Source: Vulgatibacter sp035565615 (lineage in GTDB: Bacteria > Myxococcota > Myxococcia > Myxococcales > Vulgatibacteraceae). From it: 64,000 bases of DNA. The DNA lies in assembly GCA_035565615.1 (NCBI GenBank), contig DATMSB010000114.1:5585-69584 (forward strand), in the 5' to 3' direction. The position numbers were made by a program, and so were the translations under genes. The number at the start of each line of letters is the position of its first letter. Position 1 is the first letter of the stretch. Shown in pieces: positions 1 to 8,378 of the stretch. The notes below the pieces were generated by a model. That model saw nothing but the letters and a program-made list of their open reading frames with translations, was not told the DNA's origin and did not search any database.

Positions 1-1047
1 GACGTGGGGGTGGCCGCAGAGCTCCAGCAGGGCCTGCCGCGCGACGGCCTCGCGGGCGTGATCGGGCTGCCAGCCCTGCTGTCCCTGGAGCATCCGCACC
101 ACCCGCCGGTCGCGGGGATCGGCCACCTCGCCGAGGTCGTGGTGCCGCAGCGGCACCCCCGCGGAGAACCTCCCGCTCTTGAGGCGCCGCTGGACGATCA
201 CCGCCACCTCGGGGACGCCGGTGGCCGAGGGCGTGAGTCTCCACGCGATCCGGGTGTCGGCCTCGTCGCCCGCGATCGGGCCCGCCTCGAGCCGCGCGAG
301 GGCCGCGTCCAGGCGGCCCAGCGCGCGCTGCCAGTCCGGCGCGCCAATGGCGGCGCGGAGCTCGTTCCGCAGGGAGGAGGATGGATCGAGGAGCCCCGCC
401 AGGAGCGCGTCCAGCGCCGGCGCGACGTGGGGGCAGGCGAAGGCGCGGCAGGAGCACCAGGGCTCGGGCGGACCGGCGAGCTTGAACGTGACGGCGTGCT
501 CGGCGCCGGCTCGCCACGGGTTGGAGCCGGCGACCTCGACGAAGATCTGCAGGCGCGACGGATCCTCGTGGAAGGCCCAGCGCAGGAGCCTGCTCTTGCG
601 GGGGACGCCCCGCGCGGCGGCGAAGCGGGCCCGCCGCAGGCGCACGAGGAGGGGGTCGAGGACGCGGTCGCCGGTGGGCGCCTCCGCCCACCACGCCTCG
701 ATCGCCTCCGCCGATCGACCCAGGCCGAGCCTGGCGAACGCCTTGTGATCCAGCCAGGTGCGTACCGCCTCCTGCGCGAGGCCGAACCCGCGGCCACCCA
801 GTCGCACGCGCAGGCGGGAGAGCCCCTCCGGCGACGGCGTGGCCAGCTCCTCCATGGTCGCCAGGGCGTCGCGCAGCGCCCCGGCGGCCGGCTCGTCCTC
901 CAGGCCGACGAGCGCCAGCATCGCCGGATCGCCCAGCTCCGCCTCGATGCCGGCGGCGCGCGCCCACCGGCGCAGCGCCTCACCGCTCTCCCAGCGGGCG
1001 TCGAAGAGGGAGGAGAGTCGGTCGGTCGGGGCGGGGTCGGGGCGCAA
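1..1047 (-). CDS. SWIM zinc-finger protein, probable N-terminus of an SNF2-family helicase (partial)
   Basis: Leftward reading frame open over the whole of 1-1047 and running off the left edge, so the C-terminal part is missing. Read on the minus strand, the frame contains CSCRAFACPH around 430-460, which fits the SWIM zinc-finger pattern CxC-xn-CxH. It is followed by a stretch rich in Leu/Arg (IAWRL, VAVIVQRRLKSGRFSAG) like the N-terminal regions that precede the SNF2 ATPase in bacterial SWIM/SNF2 proteins. The helicase motifs themselves would lie outside the window, so the helicase part is inferred. No ATG lies near the N-terminus; TTG at 1047 is the best start seen, and an ATG further in (about 920) is possible. 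The DUF2007 gene lies upstream on the same strand (stop at 1124). The longer open frames overlapping this region on both strands have shadow-like Arg/Pro composition. Confidence 0.6.
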   Translation of the reverse strand, partial: MRPDPAPTDRLSSLFDARWESGEALRRWARAAGIEAELGDPAMLALVGLEDEPAAGALRDALATMEELATPSPEGLSRLRVRLGGRGFGLAQEAVRTWLDHKAFARLGLGRSAEAIEAWWAEAPTGDRVLDPLLVRLRRARFAAARGVPRKSRLLRWAFHEDPSRLQIFVEVAGSNPWRAGAEHAVTFKLAGPPEPWCSCRAFACPHVAPALDALLAGLLDPSSSLRNELRAAIGAPDWQRALGRLDAALARLEAGPIAGDEADTRIAWRLTPSATGVPEVAVIVQRRLKSGRFSAGVPLRHHDLGEVADPRDRRVVRMLQGQQGWQPDHAREAVARQALLELCGHPHV

Positions 1048-1123
1048 GGTCTTTGGCTCGGGGGGAGACGGCGTTCCTACCAGAACTGCCGGCGCCCGTG
1101 GTTCACTCGCGACGCGGCCGGGC

Positions 1124-1618
1124 TCAAGCGAACCGGGCCAGGGCCGTCGCGGCCAAGCCGGCGAGGAAGGCCAGGTCGATCGCCGCCGCCACCGCCGCGA
1201 GGATCCGCGCCCGGCTCGACGTTTCCCCGGCGCGCTTCGCGAAGGAAAAGAGGGCGTCCAGGGAGACCATGGTGGCGATCGCCGGGACCACGGTGATCCC
1301 CAGGATCGCCGCGACGAACGCTCGCCTCGCCAGCTTGTCGGCGGGGTGCGGCGGCGCGGGGGACGGCTCGTCGGGCTCGTCGTCCCGGAGGACGGGATCC
1401 GGCACCACGTGGGGCGCCGCCAGGATGGCGAGGGCGTCCTTGCGCTCGGCGGGGTCGACCTGGAGGCGCACGCCGCCGACGGCGTTGGAGAGGTGGGGGG
1501 CCACGCCGACCAGCCCATCATCCAGCACCCGCGCCCGGATCCCGTGCCCCTTCAGGAGGTCCCTGGCGAAGACCGCCTCGTACGGCAGGCCATAGGCCCG
1601 GATGGTGATCCACTCCAC
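1124..1618 (-). CDS. DUF2007 domain membrane protein
   Basis: 164-residue protein. The first 70 residues (EWITIRAYGLPYEAVFA, then LLKGHGIRARVLDD) match the DUF2007 signal-transducing-like family, which normally begins with a short E-W-V/I start like this one. The C-terminal half has two hydrophobic segments (about residues 103-133 and 138-163), so it is probably anchored in the inner membrane with a cytoplasmic DUF2007 domain. GTG at 1618 is chosen because it sits at the family's usual N-terminus and has a GGAAG about 5 bases upstream; the frame stays open much further upstream but there it is only the shadow of the diguanylate cyclase gene. The function of DUF2007 is not established. It is divergent from the GGDEF gene and upstream of the SWIM gene. 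Confidence 0.72.
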   Translation of the reverse strand: MEWITIRAYGLPYEAVFARDLLKGHGIRARVLDDGLVGVAPHLSNAVGGVRLQVDPAERKDALAILAAPHVVPDPVLRDDEPDEPSPAPPHPADKLARRAFVAAILGITVVPAIATMVSLDALFSFAKRAGETSSRARILAAVAAAIDLAFLAGLAATALARFA

Positions 1619-1732
1619 GGCTTCCAGGTGCTCGGCGGCGATGGCGGTCCTCCTTCTCCGTTTTCTCCCACAGACGATACCGCTCCGGCGCCCGCCGGAG
1701 GTACCGGGACGCTCGATCGAGCCGCCCTGCGC

Positions 1733-1761
1733 TTGCGCTCGCCCGCTTTGCGGCCTATAGG
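1733..1761 (+). promoter_or_regulatory. Candidate sigma-70-type promoter of the GGDEF gene
   Basis: TTGCGC at 1733-1738 and TATAGG at 1756-1761 with exactly 17 bases between them, about 30 bases upstream of the ATG at 1791. The same TTGCGC-N17 arrangement occurs upstream of the small gene at 6675. Prediction from pattern only. Confidence 0.4.
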
Positions 1762-1790
1762 GCTGCGGTTTACCTGCACCACGCGGCGAC

Positions 1791-3647
1791 ATGCTCGAAA
1801 AGGCATCCTCCTCCCTCCCAACAGACGTCCCCCCCGCAAACCGGGCCCTCGCGCGGCTGGCTCGGATCGCCACGGCGGCGCTCCACGCCAAGAACGCCCT
1901 GGCGATCTCCCGAGACGGCGCCGAGGCGCTGGCGATCGGCACCTCCTGCGACGGCCGGCCGCTGGACGAGGCGATGATCGCCTCCCTCGTCGAGATCCGG
2001 AGGCCGCTCCTCGTCGAGGACGCCGACGAGCTGGGGGAGGGCGGCGCGAAGGCGCTCGCCGCCACCCTCGGCGCCCGATCCCTGGTGGCGGTCCCGTTCT
2101 CGCAGAAGGACAAGGCGCGGCACGGGGTGCTCCTGGTCTGCGACGCCAAGCCCCGAGACTGGGGAGGGAAGGCGTTCGCGCTCCTCGAGGATCTGGCGCA
2201 AGGGGCGCTCGCCAGGTGGGCGCTCCTGGAGGAGGTCGCGGCGAGGAAGCAGCGGGAGGAGGAGCTCCTCCTGCTGCAGTCGCTGACCGACGCGATCTTC
2301 GGCGCTCCGGACGTGGCGAGCGCGATCCTCGTCACCCTGCGCCGCGTCTGCGAATTCACCGGCTGGGAGTACGGCGAGGCGTGGCTCCCCGACGAGCACG
2401 ATGAGCGCCTGGAGAGCGCGCCGGAGTGGTTCTCGTTCCGGGACGATCCCTTCATCAGCGTGAGCAGGACCCTCACCTTCGGCCGGGGGTACGGCCTGCC
2501 CGGGCGGGTCTGGGAGCAGAAGGTCCCGATCTGGGAGCGGGACATCGCGAGCAGCCGTTCGTACCCGCGGTTGAACCTCGCCGCGTTGGTGGGGATCAAG
2601 GCCGCGGTGGGGATCCCCGTGCTCTTCCAGGGGCGGGTGGTGGCGGTGCTCGTCTTCCACACCACGAGGCTCGTCGAGGAGGACCGCCGCCTCGTCCGCC
2701 TCATCTCCACCGTGGCCTCGGAGCTGGGCGGCGCCGTGGCGGCGAAGCAGGCCGAGGATCGGCTGCGCGATTCCGAGGCGCGGCTCGCCGGTATCCTGGA
2801 GGTGGCGGCGGACTCGATCGTCTCCATCGACGGCTCGCAGCGGATCACGCTCTTCAACCGCGCCGCCGAGCGGATGTTCGGGTACGAGGCCGAAGAGGTG
2901 CTCGGCAGGCCCCTCGACATCCTGCTCCCGGAGGACGCGCGCGCGAACCACGTGGGGTACGTGCGCACCTTCGTGGAGTCGGGGCAGACCGCCCGCTTCA
3001 TGAGAGAGCGGGGCGAGATCCGCGGCAGGCGCAAGAACGGCGAGATCTTCCCCGCCGAGGCGACCATCTCGGTGCTGCACCTGCGCGGCGAGCCCGTCTG
3101 CACCGTGGTCCTGCGCGACATCACCGCCCGCAAGGAGGCGGAGGCGGCGCTGAAGGCCCAGGCGATCCGCGACGACCTCACCGGCCTCCACAACCGGCGT
3201 GGCTTCCTCCTCCTCGCCGAGCAGAAGCTCCTCGCCGCGCGGCGCTCGGGTGTCTCCTGCGTGCTGCTCTACGTGGACATGGACGGCTTCAAGGCGATAA
3301 ACGACGAGCTCGGTCATCCGGCGGGGGACGCGGCGCTGGTCGAGGTGGCGCAGATCCTGCGCCGCACCTTCCGGGAGTCCGATGTGGTGGCGCGGCTGGG
3401 CGGCGACGAGTTCGTGGTCCTGGCCCGCTGCGACGCCGGTTCGGGGGAGGCGATGCGCGAGCGCCTCCGCGCACACTTCGAGGAGGCGAACGCAGCCTCG
3501 TCGCGCAGCCACCCCCTGTCGCTCAGCATCGGCGTGGCCTCCTGGGATCCGGCGGCGCCGGCGTCGCTCGAGGCGCTGCTCGCGGACGCCGACGCGGCGA
3601 TGCTCGAGGCGAAGCGGCGGCGCAAGGCCGGCCTCGCGGGCGCATGA
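1791..3647 (+). CDS. Diguanylate cyclase with GAF-GAF-PAS-GGDEF architecture
   Basis: 618 residues. Two GAF-like sensor regions (about 20-150 and 165-310), a PAS domain (about 325-445, with ADSIVSIDGSQRITLFNRAA and a C-terminal PAC-like segment ending DITARKEAEA) and a GGDEF domain (about 450-612). The active-site loop RLGGDEFVVL is intact and is preceded at the expected five-residue distance by RESD, an RxxD allosteric I-site, so active, product-inhibited c-di-GMP synthesis is expected. No transmembrane segment is seen, so it should be cytoplasmic and sense small ligands or redox through GAF/PAS. It is a single gene downstream of a divergent promoter region. C-di-GMP commonly controls EPS production and motility, and an EPS locus lies 3 kb away, but no direct link is shown. 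Confidence 0.9.
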   Translation: MLEKASSSLPTDVPPANRALARLARIATAALHAKNALAISRDGAEALAIGTSCDGRPLDEAMIASLVEIRRPLLVEDADELGEGGAKALAATLGARSLVAVPFSQKDKARHGVLLVCDAKPRDWGGKAFALLEDLAQGALARWALLEEVAARKQREEELLLLQSLTDAIFGAPDVASAILVTLRRVCEFTGWEYGEAWLPDEHDERLESAPEWFSFRDDPFISVSRTLTFGRGYGLPGRVWEQKVPIWERDIASSRSYPRLNLAALVGIKAAVGIPVLFQGRVVAVLVFHTTRLVEEDRRLVRLISTVASELGGAVAAKQAEDRLRDSEARLAGILEVAADSIVSIDGSQRITLFNRAAERMFGYEAEEVLGRPLDILLPEDARANHVGYVRTFVESGQTARFMRERGEIRGRRKNGEIFPAEATISVLHLRGEPVCTVVLRDITARKEAEAALKAQAIRDDLTGLHNRRGFLLLAEQKLLAARRSGVSCVLLYVDMDGFKAINDELGHPAGDAALVEVAQILRRTFRESDVVARLGGDEFVVLARCDAGSGEAMRERLRAHFEEANAASSRSHPLSLSIGVASWDPAAPASLEALLADADAAMLEAKRRRKAGLAGA

Positions 3648-3727
3648 CCCGAAGGGGGAGGCGCCGCGGGCGGTTCCGGGCGCGATAGGATGAGCGCCAT
3701 CCCCCTTTCCCAGCGAGTGGAGGCACC

Positions 3728-4660
3728 ATGCAGCCCCGGCTGGCGGCCGGCCTCTTGCCGATCGTCCTCGCGTCGTGCGTCGCGATCCCGCGGCCTCCCG
3801 CCGTGCTGGGGATGCCGCGCGACGATCCCGAGGCGCGGCTCTCCGCGGTGTGGATCGGGCACGCGACCGTGCTGCTCCGCCTCGGCGATCAGCGGGTGCT
3901 CACCGATCCCAACCTGAGCGGCCTGCTCTACATCGTGCCCCGCGACACGCCGGCGTCGGTGCGCGCGTACGAGATCCCGTTCGTGCACGCGGTGGTGATC
4001 AGCCACATGCACTTCGATCACTTCGATCGGCCCACGCTGCGGTCGCTCTCGCCCTACTCCGCGCTCTTCTACCCGGACGGCGGGCAGCCCTACGCCATCT
4101 CGCTCACCCAGTATCGCCGCGAGCCGCTCGCACCCTGGCAGTCGGCGCGGGTGGGGAAGCTGACGATCACCGCTGTCCCGGTGCAGCACTTCGGCGGGCG
4201 CTATGGGCTGGACGCGTTCTGGAACCGCTCGTACACGGGGTACGTGATCGAGGCCGACGGGCTGAAGGTCTTCTTCGCGGGGGACACGGGGAACGCGCCG
4301 GCGCTCTTTCGCGAGGTGGGCGAGCGGTTCCCCGGCATCGACCTGGCGCTGATCCCGATCGCGCCCTACCGCGGCGACAGGGGGAATCGGGTGCACGCCA
4401 ACCCCTCCGACGCGCTGGAGATCTTCCGGGTGGTGGGCGCCCGCCACATGATCCCCATCCACTACGAGGGCTACTACGGAAACTGGGGCGGCTACGACAA
4501 GCCCAGGCGCCACCTCGAGGAGGCGCTGGCCCGGGAGGGGCTGGGGGATCGGGTGTTTGCGCTGCGGCCGGGCGAGCGCTGGATCCTCCGGGACGACGGG
4601 CCGGTGGTCACCCGGGAGCTGCGCCGCAGGCCCAAGGAGACGGGCGTGGCCGGCCGGTAG
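3728..4660 (+). CDS. NAPE-PLD/UlaG-like metallo-beta-lactamase-fold lipoprotein
   Basis: 310 residues. The N-terminus has a short hydrophobic stretch ending LASC, a lipobox, so the mature protein is probably lipid-anchored. The metal-binding motif SHMHFDHFD (HxHxDH) is followed by VQHFGGR, a GDTGN segment carrying the bridging Asp, and IPIHYEGYY near the end. These are all positions expected for the NAPE-hydrolysing phospholipase D / UlaG branch of the metallo-beta-lactamase fold, with two metal ions. The family's usual length is about 300-380 residues, so this is complete. The substrate is unknown; a phosphodiesterase or lactonase role is possible. A TAGGAT box about 40 bases upstream may be a -10 element. 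It converges with the SPFH gene, with 18 bases between the stops. Confidence 0.83.
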   Translation: MQPRLAAGLLPIVLASCVAIPRPPAVLGMPRDDPEARLSAVWIGHATVLLRLGDQRVLTDPNLSGLLYIVPRDTPASVRAYEIPFVHAVVISHMHFDHFDRPTLRSLSPYSALFYPDGGQPYAISLTQYRREPLAPWQSARVGKLTITAVPVQHFGGRYGLDAFWNRSYTGYVIEADGLKVFFAGDTGNAPALFREVGERFPGIDLALIPIAPYRGDRGNRVHANPSDALEIFRVVGARHMIPIHYEGYYGNWGGYDKPRRHLEEALAREGLGDRVFALRPGERWILRDDGPVVTRELRRRPKETGVAGR

Positions 4661-4678
4661 CCCGGAAGTCGCCTGGCA

Positions 4679-5767
4679 TCAGCGCGGAGGCACGAAGGCC
4701 CGGTTCTCTTCGGCCGCCGCCTTGGCGTCGAGCCCCTCCATCGCCGACTTGAGGCCGGCCAGGGACGCCACGAACGACGAGGCCTCGTAGGGGATGAAGA
4801 GCTTGTTGGCGGGGCCCGCCGCCATCGCCTGCAGGGCCTCGACGTACTTGAGCGCGAGGACCTCCGGCGTGGCGCGGCCCTGGTGGATCGCGTCGAAGAC
4901 CTTGGCGATGGCCTCCGCCTCGCCCGCGGCCTTCAGCGCCTTGCCGCGCCCCTCGCCCTCCGACTCGAGGATCTCCGTCTCCCGGGCGGCCTCGGCGGCC
5001 ATGATCCGGGCCAGCTTGTCGGCCTCGGCGCGGAGGAGCTCGGCGGCCTTCTCCGCCTCCGCCTCGAGGATGCGCGCGGTCTTCTGGCCCTCCGCCTGCA
5101 GCACCTTCGACTGGCGCTCGCCCTCCGCCTGGAGGATCTGCGCGGCCTTGAGGCCCTCGGCCTGGGTGACGCGGGCGCGGCGCTCCCGCTCCGCCGTCAT
5201 CTGCAGCGCCATGGCGTTGCGGATCTCGAGGGGCGGCTCGATCTCCTTGAGCTCGACGCGGGTGACCTTCACGCCCCACTTCTCGCTGGCGTCGTCGAGG
5301 ACCTCGCGGAGCCGGGTGTTGAGGGTGTCGCGGGAGGTGAGGGTCTCGTCCAGGGTGAGGCTGCCCATCACGTTGCGGATGTTCGTCTGGGTCAGTTCGT
5401 GGATCGCGCGGGGCAGGTTCTCGATCTCGTAGACTGCCTTCACCGGATCGATGATCTGGTAGTAGATCACCGTCCCCACCTCCATGGTGACGTTGTCGCG
5501 GGTGATCACGGGAACCTTCTCGAAGCCCATGATCTGCTCGCGGAGATCGATCCGAGGGGTGGAGACCACCATCCGCCCTTGGCCCGTCATGTACATGGAC
5601 CGGGTGCTGTCGAGCAGCGGGATGATCACGTTGAAGCCGCTGCCCAGCACGCGGTGGAACCGGCCCAGCCGCTCGACGATCATCGCCTGCGACTGCGGGA
5701 CGATCCGCACGCCCATCATGATGGTGACGAACGCGAACAGCGCGAGGACGATCAGGATCACAGTCAT
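4679..5767 (-). CDS. SPFH/stomatin-family membrane protein (paraslipin, QmcA-like)
   Basis: 362 residues: an N-terminal transmembrane helix (VILIVLALFAFVTIMM), the SPFH/prohibitin core with IVPQSQAMIVERLGRF and LREQIMGFEKVPVITRDNV, then a long Ala/Glu-rich coiled coil (about 215-300) and the C-terminal stomatin segment. The ATG at 5767 overlaps the stop of the upstream nfeD gene by ATGA, which fixes the start; the frame stays open further upstream only as a shadow of nfeD. NfeD/SPFH pairs form inner-membrane microdomain complexes, so the two products probably act together. It is transcribed from the nfeD promoter side, leftward. Confidence 0.9.
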   Translation of the reverse strand: MTVILIVLALFAFVTIMMGVRIVPQSQAMIVERLGRFHRVLGSGFNVIIPLLDSTRSMYMTGQGRMVVSTPRIDLREQIMGFEKVPVITRDNVTMEVGTVIYYQIIDPVKAVYEIENLPRAIHELTQTNIRNVMGSLTLDETLTSRDTLNTRLREVLDDASEKWGVKVTRVELKEIEPPLEIRNAMALQMTAERERRARVTQAEGLKAAQILQAEGERQSKVLQAEGQKTARILEAEAEKAAELLRAEADKLARIMAAEAARETEILESEGEGRGKALKAAGEAEAIAKVFDAIHQGRATPEVLALKYVEALQAMAAGPANKLFIPYEASSFVASLAGLKSAMEGLDAKAAAEENRAFVPPR

Positions 5768-6249
5768 CTTCCGACTCCCTCTCTGCGGGCCCCCGGGATC
5801 CGGTTCACCCTGAGTGTCAGCCCCTCGATGGCCTCGACCCGTACCCGCTCGCCGACGTCGATGGGCACGTCGGCCGCCGCCGACCACGTCTCGCCGCCCA
5901 GGCGGACCAGGCCGCGCTTGGCGCCGGGGCCGATGGCGTCCGTCACCTCGGCCTCCCGGCCGATGATGGCGTCGGCGTTGGTGCGGACGTCGCTGCTCCG
6001 GGTGGCGAGGTACTTGCGGAAGAGCGTCCGCGACAGCGCCAGCAGCACGAAGGACGTGGCGATGAAGGCGCCGAGCTGCGTGTTGAAGCTGGCGCCGAAA
6101 TACGCCAACCCCGACGCGACGACGCACCCGGCGCTGAACATCACGATGAAGAAGCCGCCGGTGAGCGTCTCCGCGATCCCGAGCAGGATCGCGAGGGCCA
6201 GCCAGAGTTGATAGGCGTGGGTGGGCAGGTAGCTGTCCAGGCTCGACAT
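5764..6249 (-). CDS. NfeD-family membrane protein
   Basis: 161 residues. Two to three hydrophobic helices in the first 85 residues (YQLWLALAILLGIAETLTGG; GAFIATSFVLLALSRTLF) are followed by a C-terminal OB-fold-like NfeD domain with GREAEVTDAIGPGAKRGLVR and DVGERVRVEAIEG. This is the short (protease-less) NfeD1b type that pairs with SPFH proteins. It is translationally coupled to the downstream SPFH gene by a 4-bp ATGA overlap. An upstream GGAGG (about 6258-6263) serves as ribosome binding site. Confidence 0.88.
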   Translation of the reverse strand: MSSLDSYLPTHAYQLWLALAILLGIAETLTGGFFIVMFSAGCVVASGLAYFGASFNTQLGAFIATSFVLLALSRTLFRKYLATRSSDVRTNADAIIGREAEVTDAIGPGAKRGLVRLGGETWSAAADVPIDVGERVRVEAIEGLTLRVNRIPGARREGVGR

Positions 6250-6351
6250 TCGCTCCTCTGGAGGAAGGAGCGATCTTCGCAGTTTCGGCGTGAGGAGTCG
6301 AGCGTCAGCTAGGCGTGGGCCCGGTCGATCGCCAGGGGCGAAGGGCGGGGA

Positions 6352-6675
6352 TCAGCGGGCGCGGGCGGGGGCCGGCGTGCCGACGTCGACGCGGGGCTGA
6401 CGCGCGCCCGGGGCGATCTCGTCCAGGTGCTCCTCGAACCACTCGTCGGCCAGGCGCCCCGTGAAGATCACCGAGTCGGCGAGGACGGCGGCGAGGTAGA
6501 GCAGGCCGGCGCCGGCGACCGACCAGAGGGCCGTCGAGGTCGAAGAGCCGCCGACGGCCGTTTCGATCGACGCCGACGCGCCCCACACCACGGCGATGGC
6601 GCGGATGATCTTGGTCGACCAGTGCTGCGAGCGTGGCATCGAGAGCGAGTCGTTCCAGTTCTTCGTCCAGTCCAT
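6352..6675 (-). CDS. Small membrane protein of unknown function
   Basis: 107 residues beginning MDWTKNWNDSLSMPRSQHW. A central hydrophobic region (about 50-80, LWSVAGAGLLYLAAVLADSVI) suggests one or two membrane segments, with a polar acidic C-terminal tail (DEWFEEHLDEIAPG). No family was recognised. The ATG at 6675 is preferred because a TTGCGC-N17-TAGAAA promoter lies 30 bases upstream; the longer open frame beyond it looks non-coding. It sits alone between the NfeD pair and the divergent EPS-initiating transferase. Confidence 0.55.
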   Translation of the reverse strand: MDWTKNWNDSLSMPRSQHWSTKIIRAIAVVWGASASIETAVGGSSTSTALWSVAGAGLLYLAAVLADSVIFTGRLADEWFEEHLDEIAPGARQPRVDVGTPAPARAR

Positions 6676-6704
6676 CGTGTACCTGCCGTGTGAGGAACGC
6701 TCCC

Positions 6705-6733
6705 TTTCTACCCGGCGGCGCCAGAAAGCGCAA
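6705..6733 (-). promoter_or_regulatory. Candidate sigma-70-type promoter of the small membrane protein gene
   Basis: On the minus strand, TTGCGC (6733-6728) and TAGAAA (6710-6705) are separated by 17 bases, ending 30 bases before the ATG at 6675. It has the same -35 hexamer and spacer as the candidate at 1733. Confidence 0.4.
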
Positions 6734-6937
6734 GGATTCCAAATGGTTACACTGTATGCGCGGGTGGCCGCAGGTGCGAACGTGTGGTCGGGCGGCGCCG
6801 GCCCGCGGGCGTGGGGAGCGCGGAATCTCCCGTGAAATGCGTGACTTGCGCGTCCTCGGTCCGTGACATGGACGTGGGACAGACCCTGCTGCGAGGTGCG
6901 TGTAGGTAGTTGGGCCACGCAGAGAGGGAACGTCTCC

Positions 6938-8347
6938 ATGCTCAAGCAGAACGCACGCCTCGTCGATCTGGGGCTCCGTCTCACCGACTTGATCGTCCTC
7001 ACGCTGACCCTACCGCTCGCGCACTGGGGCTACTCGGTCGCGCCCATGGCCCGCGCGGTCGCGCCGCCTCTGGCGGAGCTGTGGGGACCCTTCGTCGGCG
7101 TGCTCCTGCTGTGGATCGCGATCTCCGGCTCCTTCCAGGTGTACGGCGCCTACCGCACGCGGCGCATCTCCTGGGAGATCTTCCGCATCGCGAGGTCGAT
7201 GGGCCTCCTCGCGCTGCTCGTGCTGGCCGGGATCTTCGTCGCCACGGATTCGAGGCTCCCTCGCATCTTCGTGGGCCTCTACTTCCTGGGAGCCTTCGCG
7301 ATGATGGCGGCGAGTCGTTTGGTGCTACGCGTGGCGGCCCGGCTGCTGCGCCGCCGCGGCTACAACGTGCGGCGGTACGCGATCGTCGGCGTGGGGATCG
7401 GCGCGGAGGAGATCGCGACCATCTTCGAGCGGCAGCCGCAGTGGGGCTACCGGCTGGCGGGCTACATCCTCCCCGACGGAAACGAGTTCGTGCTCCCGGG
7501 CGAGACGATCCTCGGCACGCTGGACGAGCTCGATCGGATCCTCGATCAGCACGTGCTCGACGAGGTGGTCTTCGCGGTGCCGCGCGATCGGCTGCCCCTC
7601 ATGGCCGACGCGATCCACACCTGCGAGGAGCAGGGCGTGCGCGTCGTCGTCTCCCTGCAGCCCCTCCAGCTCGGCACGGGGCGCATGTCGCTCCTCGAGC
7701 TCTCGGGCCTGTCGATGCTCGTCTTCGACCGCACCCCCAGCGATCCGATCGCGCTCGCGGCGAAGCGGGCCTTCGACGTGGTGGTCAGCGCGATCGCGCT
7801 GGTGGCGCTCTCCCCGCTCTTCGTCGCCGTGGCGGCGGCGATCAAGCTCGATTCGAAGGGGCCGGTCTTCTTCCGCCAGACCCGGGTGGGCCTCAACGGC
7901 CGCCCGTTCTCGATGGTGAAGTTCCGCTCCATGTACCAGGACGCGGAGGCGCGTCTGCAGGCCCTCCGCGATCAGAACGAGATGAGCGGGCCCGTCTTCA
8001 AGATGAAGAACGATCCGCGGATCACGCGGGTGGGGCGCATCATCCGCAAGCTCTCCATCGACGAGCTGCCGCAGTTCTGGAACGTGCTCACCGGGACGAT
8101 GAGCATCGTCGGGCCCCGCCCGCCGCTGCCGGCCGAGGTGCGCCAGTACGAGCGGTGGCAGCGGCGGCGGCTCTCGGTGAGGCCGGGGATCACCTGCACC
8201 TGGCAGGTGAGCGGGCGGAACTCGATCCCGTTCGATCGCTGGATGGAGCTGGACCTCGAGTACATCGACAACTGGTCGCTCCAGCAGGACCTGAAGATCT
8301 TCCTGAAGACGATCCCGGCGGTGGTTTCCACGCGCGGGGCGCGTTGA
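6938..8347 (+). CDS. Undecaprenyl-phosphate hexose-1-phosphate transferase (EPS initiation)
   Basis: 469 residues. The N-terminal half has about four hydrophobic segments and a CoA-binding-like (FlaA1/CapD type) region with GVGIGAEEIATIF. After a further membrane helix (AFDVVVSAIALVALSPLFVA) comes the bacterial sugar transferase domain with FRQTRVGLNGRPF, VKFRSM, LRKLSIDELPQF-type and VGPRPPLPAEV motifs. This is the polyisoprenyl-phosphate glycosyltransferase that puts the first sugar phosphate on the lipid carrier. The ATG at 6938 is chosen over an in-frame start 25 codons upstream because GAGAGGG precedes it at the right distance. It opens the EPS locus, whose remaining genes lie beyond the oppositely oriented biosynthetic operon. 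Confidence 0.9.
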   Translation: MLKQNARLVDLGLRLTDLIVLTLTLPLAHWGYSVAPMARAVAPPLAELWGPFVGVLLLWIAISGSFQVYGAYRTRRISWEIFRIARSMGLLALLVLAGIFVATDSRLPRIFVGLYFLGAFAMMAASRLVLRVAARLLRRRGYNVRRYAIVGVGIGAEEIATIFERQPQWGYRLAGYILPDGNEFVLPGETILGTLDELDRILDQHVLDEVVFAVPRDRLPLMADAIHTCEEQGVRVVVSLQPLQLGTGRMSLLELSGLSMLVFDRTPSDPIALAAKRAFDVVVSAIALVALSPLFVAVAAAIKLDSKGPVFFRQTRVGLNGRPFSMVKFRSMYQDAEARLQALRDQNEMSGPVFKMKNDPRITRVGRIIRKLSIDELPQFWNVLTGTMSIVGPRPPLPAEVRQYERWQRRRLSVRPGITCTWQVSGRNSIPFDRWMELDLEYIDNWSLQQDLKIFLKTIPAVVSTRGAR

Positions 8348-8378
8348 CTTCGTCGGCGCGGGGCTTCGGTCAGTCCCC

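Noticed and set aside
4..1296. 430-residue rightward frame at the left edge
   Set aside because: Shadow of the leftward SWIM/SNF2-type frame, which contains a proper CxC...CxH motif.
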